Source: PXRE01 sp964435625
Lineage (GTDB): Archaea; Halobacteriota; Halobacteria; Halobacteriales; PXRE01
Assembly: GCA_964435625.1 (NCBI GenBank)
Contig: CAYTAG010000040.1
Coordinates: 1 to 19,216 of the forward strand
Direction of reading: 5' to 3'
DNA: 19,216 nt
Shown here in pieces: positions 14,824 to 19,216 of this stretch. The notes below the pieces were generated by a model. The model did not search any database, had not been told where the DNA came from, and was given only the letters and a program-made list of their open reading frames with translations. How positions within the stretch are numbered: the stretch's first letter is position 1; the number at the start of each line of letters is the position of its first letter. The translations under genes and the position numbers were made by a program.

Positions 14824-14851
14824 TCCGGGAGCCGTCGTGACGACGGCTCCC
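14824..14851 (-). promoter_or_regulatory. Perfect 12-bp inverted repeat beside the GH5 ribosome binding site
   Basis: GGGAGCCGTCGT at 14827-14838 and ACGACGGCTCCC at 14840-14851 are perfect reverse complements around one base. On the minus strand the second arm overlaps the start of the GGAGG ribosome binding site of the mannanase-like gene. As RNA it would be a strong hairpin that could hide or expose the site; as DNA it could be an operator for a dimeric repressor. A CTATAC box at 14883-14888 would place the hairpin in the leader. Confidence 0.65.
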
Positions 14852-15238
14852 CCGGACCCCCGTTCGTTCCGCAAACGTCGCGTATAGTTCCCCGGAACGG
14901 CGAACTCGGTTCTCGGTTGCCTACCTCGCGTCGTACAGGTACGTACCATCTGGCATCGGTGGTAAGGCCCCCTTTCCGCGATAAACGTACCGACGGCTTG
15001 GGTGCGAGGAAGGTACGGTCACACCGGTCGTTCCTGTCGGTTAGCACCGGAGTACCTGCGTTCGCTGCTTCGTACTGACCGGATACTTGCACGACGGTGA
15101 CTGACTGGTGATCCGGTTGACCGTACGTTACTCCTACTTGCTCGCCCGACGGCCCGAGCGCCCCCGACGAGGGGGTTCGTCCCGCGACGCCGGGGCCGTC
15201 CGTCGCGCGTTCACGTCGGTCATCGGATATGTCAGAAG
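14852..15238. other. Intergenic region between divergent GH5 and small-protein genes
   Basis: I see no gene, tRNA or repeat array here. For the minus strand there are two TATA candidates: CTATAC near 14883-14888, giving a leader of about 45-50 nt, and GTTTATCG near 14983-14990, giving one of about 145 nt. GGTACGTACC at 14938-14947 is a perfect 10-bp palindrome, and GTAC-containing words recur through the region (GTACC, CGTAC), which might mark regulator sites. Open frames crossing it on the minus strand are extensions antisense to nothing recognisable and show no protein motif. Confidence 0.5.
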
Positions 15239-15263
15239 GGTTTAATAACGTTAAATTTAAACC
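15239..15263 (+). promoter_or_regulatory. AT-rich promoter with inverted repeat upstream of the small-protein/ArsA genes
   Basis: GGTTTAA (15239-15245) and TTAAACC (15257-15263) form a 7-bp inverted repeat around TAACGTTA, itself an 8-bp palindrome at 15246-15253. TTTAATAAC or TTAAATTTAA serves as the TATA region, 35-57 nt before GTG 15298. A regulator bound to this repeat would block the TATA box, so a repressor operator is plausible. Confidence 0.55.
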
Positions 15264-15297
15264 TTGTGGCCACGCACGCCGACGCGAGGGGGATGGA

Positions 15298-15669
15298 GTG
15301 CCACAATCGTTGAGCGTTTCCCGCGGCGGTGTGCGGATCCACAAGTCGGTGCTGGGCGAGGAGGGGCCGCTGTGCCTGATCGCGTTCGTCGTCGAGTCCG
15401 AGCGCGAGGTGCCGGTGTCGGTGCGGGTCCGCGAGGAGATCCCCGAGGACGTGCCCCGCTCGGCGGTCGGGTTGCACGAGGACTACGAGGCCGACAGCTG
15501 GCGGGTCACCGAGGACGGCCACCTGGAGTACGGCCGCGAACTGCCGCCCGGCGAGACTGCGGTGGCGGGCTTTTTCGTCCGCGGCGGCGAGGAACTCGCC
15601 CGGCACTTCTTCGTCACGCCCAGCATCGAGGACGTCAGGCAGGCCGACGGGGCGGCGCTGTCGACGTAA
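15298..15669 (+). CDS. Small haloarchaeal protein of unknown function
   Basis: I cannot name this 123-aa acidic protein. It has no signal peptide or membrane helix. The pattern EREVPVSVRVREEIPEDVP, VGLHEDYEADSWRVTEDG, LEYGRELPPGETAVAGFFVR suggests an all-beta sandwich-like domain of a kind I recall in other haloarchaeal proteins of unknown role, sometimes near MinD/ArsA-type ATPases (from memory, unchecked). The frame is open upstream to ATG 15229, but that extension would run through the AT-rich promoter, so GTG 15298, just after GAGGGGGATG, is preferred. ArsA/Get3 follows after 37 bp on the same strand, so co-transcription and a joint role are likely. Confidence 0.7.
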   Translation: MPQSLSVSRGGVRIHKSVLGEEGPLCLIAFVVESEREVPVSVRVREEIPEDVPRSAVGLHEDYEADSWRVTEDGHLEYGRELPPGETAVAGFFVRGGEELARHFFVTPSIEDVRQADGAALST

Positions 15670-15706
15670 CCGACACCCACACAAGCCTCCCGGCGGTACG
15701 GCCGGT

Positions 15707-16747
15707 ATGAGCGAAATCGACGTCGAGGCGGTCGAGCGCATCGAGGAGGGCGCGTCGCCACCGGACGGGCCGGAGTACGTCCTCTACGGCGGCAAGGGCG
15801 GCGTCGGCAAGACGACGATGGCGGCGGCCACGGCGCTTGCCAGCGCGCGGGACGGCACGCCCACGCTGGTCGTCTCGACCGACCCCGCGCACTCGCTGTC
15901 GGACGCCTTCGAGACGGAAGTGCCGCCCGACCCGGCGCGCATCCGCGAGGACGTGCCGCTGTACGGCGTCGAGATCGACCCCGAACGGGCCGTCGAGGAG
16001 TCGGGGATGTTCGGCACCGGCGAGAACCCGCTGGGCGGGGTCGGCGAGATGCTCGGCGGCGGCGAAGCCGGGGACTTGCTGGGCGGCGGTTCGACCCCCG
16101 GCGCCGACGAGGTGGCCGCGATGCGCCTGCTGCTTCAGTACCTCGACGACGAACGGTTCGAGCGCGTCGTCGTCGACACGGCGCCGACCGGCCACACCCT
16201 GCGACTGCTCGAGTTGCCGGACCTGCTGGACTCGATGGTCGGCAAACTGCTGGCGTTCCGCCAGCGCCTCCAGGGGCTGTTCGACGGGATGACCGGGATG
16301 TTCGGCGGCGAGGAGGACGTCGACGTCGAGGAGGGCGTCGACGACCTCCAGGCGCTGGGCGACCGGATCGAGCGCCTGCGCGAGATCCTGCAGGACCCCG
16401 CGCAAACCGACTTCCGGATCGTCCTCGTGCCCGAGGAGATGAGCGTTCTCGAAGCCGAGCGACTCAGGGACGATCTCCGCGCCGTCGAAATTCCAGTCGG
16501 CACGGTGATCGTCAACCGCGTCATGGAGGATCTGGGTGACGTGGTCGAGGGCGCCGACGTCGCGGGCCTGGTCGGGCCGAACCTCGACGACTGCGCGTTC
16601 TGCCAGCGCCGCTGGGACGTCCAGCAGGACGCGCTCGGCCGCGCCCAGGAACTGTTCCGCGACCACGAGGTCCGGCGGGTGCCGCTGTTCGCCGACGAGG
16701 TTCGCGGCGAGCGAATGCTGCGGGTCGTGGCGGCCTGCCTGGAGTAA
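15707..16747 (+). CDS. ArsA/Get3-family ATPase
   Basis: This 346-aa cytoplasmic P-loop ATPase has the deviant Walker A GGKGGVGKTT (residues 28-37), switch I STDPAHSLSD (57-66) and switch II DTAPTGHTLRLL (157-168). A CxxC motif, Cys296-x-x-Cys299 (DDCAFCQRR), matches the zinc-binding pair of dimeric Get3. Helical stretches around 180-230 (FRQRLQGLFDGMTGMFGG) could form the hydrophobic client groove. A single ATPase domain and no arsenite-binding cysteine cluster argue for a Get3-like chaperone of tail-anchored or membrane proteins rather than arsenite efflux; no ars genes are nearby. Gly-rich loops at 109-129 are an unusual local insertion. The gene upstream is probably in the same operon. Confidence 0.93.
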   Translation: MSEIDVEAVERIEEGASPPDGPEYVLYGGKGGVGKTTMAAATALASARDGTPTLVVSTDPAHSLSDAFETEVPPDPARIREDVPLYGVEIDPERAVEESGMFGTGENPLGGVGEMLGGGEAGDLLGGGSTPGADEVAAMRLLLQYLDDERFERVVVDTAPTGHTLRLLELPDLLDSMVGKLLAFRQRLQGLFDGMTGMFGGEEDVDVEEGVDDLQALGDRIERLREILQDPAQTDFRIVLVPEEMSVLEAERLRDDLRAVEIPVGTVIVNRVMEDLGDVVEGADVAGLVGPNLDDCAFCQRRWDVQQDALGRAQELFRDHEVRRVPLFADEVRGERMLRVVAACLE

Positions 16748-16762
16748 CCGGGCCTGCCGGCG

Positions 16763-16937
16763 GCCGTGCCGGTCACCGCCGACCTGTGGTTGTGCCGGTC
16801 ACCGCCGACCTGCGGCCGTGCCGGTCACCGCCGACCTGCGGCCGTGCCGGTCACCGCCGAACTGCGGCCGCGCCGGTCACCGCCGACCTGTGGTTGTGCC
16901 GGTCACCGCCGACCTGCGGCCGTGCCGGTCACCTCCG
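16763..16937. repeat. 26-bp tandem repeat array, about 6.7 units
   Basis: Units start at 16763, 16789, 16815, 16841, 16867, 16893 and 16919 (partial). The consensus begins gccgtgccggtcaccgcc and ends gacctgcg. Variation is patterned: the units at 16789 and 16893 begin gttgtg and the units just before them end in tg, so a two-unit block seems to have been duplicated. The array lies 15 bp after the ArsA/Get3 stop. The unit length is not a multiple of 3, so the open frames through it have a shifting periodic sequence and are not genes. A decayed relative is at 37-135. Confidence 0.9.
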
Positions 16938-16988
16938 TTTATCTGAACACCGCGGTCTGGCGGGCGACTGTGGGAACTCGGGCAGGCA

Positions 16989-17039
16989 GCCAAAACTTTA
17001 GAAACCAAAATATAATTATTTAGAAGTCGAAGTTTTGGC
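16989..17039. terminator. AT-rich hairpin: 10-bp inverted repeat with 31-nt loop
   Basis: GCCAAAACTT (16989-16998) and AAGTTTTGGC (17030-17039) are perfect reverse complements around an AT-rich loop containing TATAATTATTTA. It lies between the repeat array and the assembly gap. It may be a terminator for the ArsA transcript or the incoming minus-strand operon, the terminal repeats of a tiny mobile remnant, or a promoter for something hidden in the gap. Terminator is only the default reading. Confidence 0.3.
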
Positions 17040-17053
17040 CGGGCGGCGTCACT

Positions 17054-17153
17054 NNNNNNNNNNNNNNNNNNNNNNNNNNNNNNNNNNNNNNNNNNNNNNN
17101 NNNNNNNNNNNNNNNNNNNNNNNNNNNNNNNNNNNNNNNNNNNNNNNNNNNNN
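17054..17153. other. Assembly gap of exactly 100 N
   Basis: One hundred undetermined bases, a customary placeholder length, so the real distance is unknown. The gap removes the 3' end of the glycerate kinase gene. Sequence on its left side (minus-strand reading VTPPGQNFDF then stop) does not resemble the expected kinase C-terminus, so more than 100 bp may be missing. Confidence 0.98.
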
Positions 17154-18255
17154 CGCCCTCCGCGAACTCGACGGCCGCCGCCAGCGCGAACTCCTGGTTC
17201 GGCCCGCCCCGGCCGTCGCCGGTGACGGTCACCGTCGTCTCGCCGCCGGACAGCACGACCGCCGGCGGTTCGACCGGGCGACCGGTCGCCCGGACCTCCT
17301 CGGCCACCGCGACGTGGGCCAGCGCGGCCTCGCTGGCCTCGCCGCGAATTCTGGAGGACAGCACCAGGGGGCGGTACCCCCGCTCGCTGGCGACCTCGCT
17401 GGCCGCGTCGAGCGCGGTCGCCCCGCTGGCGAGGACGTGGTGGTCCACGCGGTCGAACGCGGAATCCCCGGGACCGGGCGTTTCCGGCCGTTCGCCGGCG
17501 GCCCCGGCTTCGAGGTGGGCGCGGACGCCCGGCGCGTCCACGTCGTAGCGGTCCAGGACCGCCAGGGCGTCGGCGTAGGTCGTCCCGTCCGGCGCCGTCG
17601 GGCCGCTGGCGACCGTCGCGGGGTCGTCGCCGACGACGTCGCTGAGGACGAGGCCGACGACCGTCGCCGGGGCGGCCGCGGTGGCAAGGCGGCCGCCCTT
17701 GATCGACGAGCAGTGCTTGCGGACGGCGTTGATCCCGTGGATCGGAGCGCCCGCCGCCAGCAGGGCTTCGGTGACCGCCCGGAGGTCGGCAAGGTCCAGG
17801 TCGCCCGCGGGCGCGGGCAGCAGCGCGCTCCCGCCGCCGCCCACGACCGCCAGGACCAGCGTCCGCTCGTCGGCCCCCGTTGCCAGGTCGAGGACCCGTC
17901 GCGCGGCCGCGCGGCCACGCTCGTCCGGCACCGGGTGGCCGGCCTCCAGTACCTCGACGTGCTCGACTTCTGACCCCTCCGTCGACGCGACGACGCCCCC
18001 GTCGAGGCGGTCCCCGAGCGAATCCTCCAGGGTCACCGCGACCCGCGCGGCCGGCTTGCCGCCCCCGATGACGACGACCCGGTCGTACCGGTCCAGGTCG
18101 TAGGTCGTCCCGTCGACGGCGAGGGTTCCGGCGTCGACGGCGACGCGCTCGCGGACGACGCGCCCGGGGAGCGCGGCCTCGACGCCGGCTTCCACGCAGG
18201 CCAGCGCGGTCTCGTGGGCCGGAGTGCGGGCCAGCGTCTCGCGGTCGCGGATCAC
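17154..18255 (-). CDS. Glycerate 2-kinase, MOFRL family (3' end lost in gap)
   Basis: This enzyme phosphorylates D-glycerate with ATP to 2-phosphoglycerate, feeding lower glycolysis. The visible 367 residues cover the N-terminal domain and part of the MOFRL domain: VVIGGGKPAA (61-70), VVGGGGSALLPAP (137-149), NAVRKHCSSIKGGRLA (176-191, with the usual catalytic Lys180), SGPTAPDGTTYADA, SGGETTVTV (336-344) and GRGGPNQEFALA (348-359). The family is about 420-450 aa, so roughly 60-80 residues are hidden. RKHCS has Cys where Leu is common. The start is GTG 18255, whose GTGA overlaps the TGA stop of the SDR gene, so the pair is translationally coupled. Confidence 0.92.
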
Positions 18256-19073
18256 GCCAACCGCCTGGCGATCCCGAACAGGAGGTCGCGCCACTTCGCG
18301 GGGAGAAAGCGGCCGTAGCGGATGATCCGGGCCACCTGGCCCACCTGGTAGCGCGGTTCCGGTCGGGTCGCGCAGGCGGCGTCGACGATGGTCTCGGCGA
18401 CCCGCTCGGGCGAGATCGAGAACGGCCCGTCCATGCCGATGGCGGTCGCGTCGTCGTAGACGTCCTGGAGCCAGTCGTAGTCGGTCTCCTCGGGGCCGAC
18501 CCGCTCGCGCTCGACCCGGTCGATGAAGTTCGTGTCGACGATGCCGGGTTCGACGATGGCGACGTCGACGCCGTCGGCGGCGACCTCGGGGCGCAGGGCG
18601 TCGCACATCGCCTCCAGGGCCGCCTTCGACCCGGTGTAGGCGCCGGTCCCCGGGGCCGCCATCGCCGTGATCGGGCTGGAGACCGCGATCACGGTGCCGT
18701 CGCCCCGGTCGCGCATGTGCGGCACCGCCCGCCGGACCAGGCGGTGGAACCCGAAGGCGTTCACGTCGAACTGGTGGGCCAGGTCGGCCTCCGAGACTTC
18801 TTCGAGCGGACCGAACTGGGCGTAGCCGGCGTTGCTCACGAGGCAATCGAGGTGGCCCTCCTCGGCGATGACGCGCTTGACCACCCGGCGGACCTCCGTG
18901 GTGTCGGTCACGTCCAGGGAGTCGGTCGCACAGCCGCGTTCGGCCAGGTCGGCCAGGTCGTCCTCGTCCCGCGAGGTCGCGTACACCGTCCACCCCTGGT
19001 CGAGAAACGTCAGCGCCGTCGCCCGCCCGATACCCGACGAACAGCCCGTAATGAGCACCGTCTGCTCGGCCAT
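18252..19073 (-). CDS. Short-chain dehydrogenase/reductase (classical SDR)
   Basis: This 273-aa cytoplasmic NAD(P)-dependent oxidoreductase has the glycine-rich TGCSSGIG (9-16), NAG (81-83), Asn105 (FDVNAFG), catalytic Ser132/133, and Tyr146-x-x-x-Lys150 (YTGSK), followed by VEPGIVDTNF. Ser-Arg after the second strand (ATSRDED) suggests NADP preference, though the acidic residues nearby leave this open. A long C-terminal arm (from about 205) ends RRLA. The substrate cannot be told; coupling to glycerate kinase by a 4-nt overlap raises the possibility of a hydroxy-acid or sugar-acid substrate, but SDRs of this length also act on many alcohols and ketones. It is first in its operon. Confidence 0.93.
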   Translation of the reverse strand: MAEQTVLITGCSSGIGRATALTFLDQGWTVYATSRDEDDLADLAERGCATDSLDVTDTTEVRRVVKRVIAEEGHLDCLVSNAGYAQFGPLEEVSEADLAHQFDVNAFGFHRLVRRAVPHMRDRGDGTVIAVSSPITAMAAPGTGAYTGSKAALEAMCDALRPEVAADGVDVAIVEPGIVDTNFIDRVERERVGPEETDYDWLQDVYDDATAIGMDGPFSISPERVAETIVDAACATRPEPRYQVGQVARIIRYGRFLPAKWRDLLFGIARRLA

Positions 19074-19095
19074 ACGGGTACACTCGCGCGCCGCA

Positions 19096-19105
19096 CAGTT
19101 AAGCG
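19096..19105 (-). promoter_or_regulatory. TATA-like box of the SDR/glycerate kinase operon
   Basis: The minus strand reads CGCTTAACTG, ending 22 nt before ATG 19073, the right distance for near-leaderless transcription. It shares CGCTTA with the box before the zinc-ribbon gene. Confidence 0.4.
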
Positions 19106-19170
19106 AACCGTCACCGCGTGGAAAGGAACCGGGGCTGCCCCACCGACCGGACGCCCGCGCGGGTGACCCA

Positions 19171-19216
19171 CCGACCGGTAGTCGGCTTTCAGGTCGACCG
19201 GTAGTCGGCTTTCAGG
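19171..19216. repeat. 23-bp tandem repeat, two copies, cut by the window end
   Basis: CGACCGGTAGTCGGCTTTCA plus GG is identical at 19172-19193 and 19195-19216; the full unit of 23 bp differs only at its first base. A related CCACCGACCGG also occurs at 19140-19150 and 19168-19178. The unit differs from the 26-bp family. The window stops exactly at a unit boundary, so the array may continue. Confidence 0.8.

Noticed and set aside
15229..15297. Longer N-terminus of the small protein upstream of ArsA/Get3
   Set aside because: It would be encoded by the AT-rich promoter palindromes; the codons there (Phe, Asn, Lys) do not match the rest of the protein.
13764..15344. 526-aa minus-strand frame extending through the GH5 upstream region
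   Set aside because: It overlaps the GH5 gene in another frame and translates to Arg-rich low-complexity sequence without motifs.
15707..16747. Arsenite efflux ATPase (ArsA of an ars operon)
   Set aside because: There are no arsB, arsR or arsD genes nearby, and the CxxC pair and single ATPase domain fit Get3 better.
16763..16937. CRISPR-like array
   Set aside because: The 26-bp units follow each other with no unique spacers and no cas genes are nearby, so it is a simple tandem repeat.
16766..17023. Protein-coding frames through the repeat array
   Set aside because: The unit length of 26 bp makes all frames periodic and open by construction; there is no promoter, start context or known motif.
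17020..17053. VTPPGQNFDF-stop as the C-terminus of the glycerate kinase
   Set aside because: The family usually ends in a conserved TGPTGTNVNDL-like segment; the frame across 100 placeholder N has no meaning.
1..19216. tRNA or rRNA genes, especially a tRNA attachment site near the integrase remnant
   Set aside because: I looked for cloverleaf-like G+C stems with a TTCGAATC-type loop near 1560-1700 and in the intergenic regions and found none convincing.

Overview
The window is haloarchaeal (class Halobacteria). G+C is very high, predicted proteins are rich in Asp and Glu, secreted proteins carry twin-arginine (Tat) signals, and most genes have archaeal TATA-like boxes about 25-35 nt upstream of the start with little or no leader. 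It appears to come from a draft assembly: exactly 100 N lie at 17054-17153, and tandem repeats sit at both window edges. No rRNA, tRNA or CRISPR array was found.

Region 1 (1-1600, minus strand): a degenerate 27-bp repeat array, a small zinc-ribbon protein, a multi-pass membrane protein of a haloarchaeal family, and a doubtful 82-aa ORF with a well placed TATA box.

Region 2 (1600-3300) is a small foreign islet of clearly lower G+C. It holds the decayed C-terminal end of a tyrosine recombinase and a two-gene toxin-antitoxin-like operon. That operon encodes a PIN-domain ribonuclease-like protein preceded by a composite protein whose C-terminus is a UPF0175-like antitoxin helix-turn-helix and whose roughly 210-aa N-terminus I do not recognise.

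Region 3 (3500-14850) starts with guaB (IMP dehydrogenase) and continues into a carbohydrate locus. It has a GtrA-family membrane protein, a secreted and membrane-anchored cupredoxin/PQQ sugar dehydrogenase fusion, a 1040-aa protein fusing a cellulose-synthase-like GT2 to a GT-C membrane glycosyltransferase, a Tat lipoprotein GH10 xylanase-like enzyme, and convergently a Tat-secreted multidomain GH5 mannanase-like enzyme with a perfect 12-bp inverted repeat beside its ribosome binding site. Inferred roles: sugar transfer at the membrane, depolymerisation of xylan- or mannan-like polymers outside, and oxidation of released sugars at the cell surface.

Region 4 (14850-19216): an AT-rich promoter with an inverted repeat, a small protein of unknown function, an ArsA/Get3-type ATPase, an array of 26-bp tandem repeats related to the one at the window start, an AT-rich hairpin, the assembly gap, and a minus-strand operon of an SDR oxidoreductase and a glycerate 2-kinase whose 3' end is lost in the gap. 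The window closes inside a 23-bp tandem repeat.
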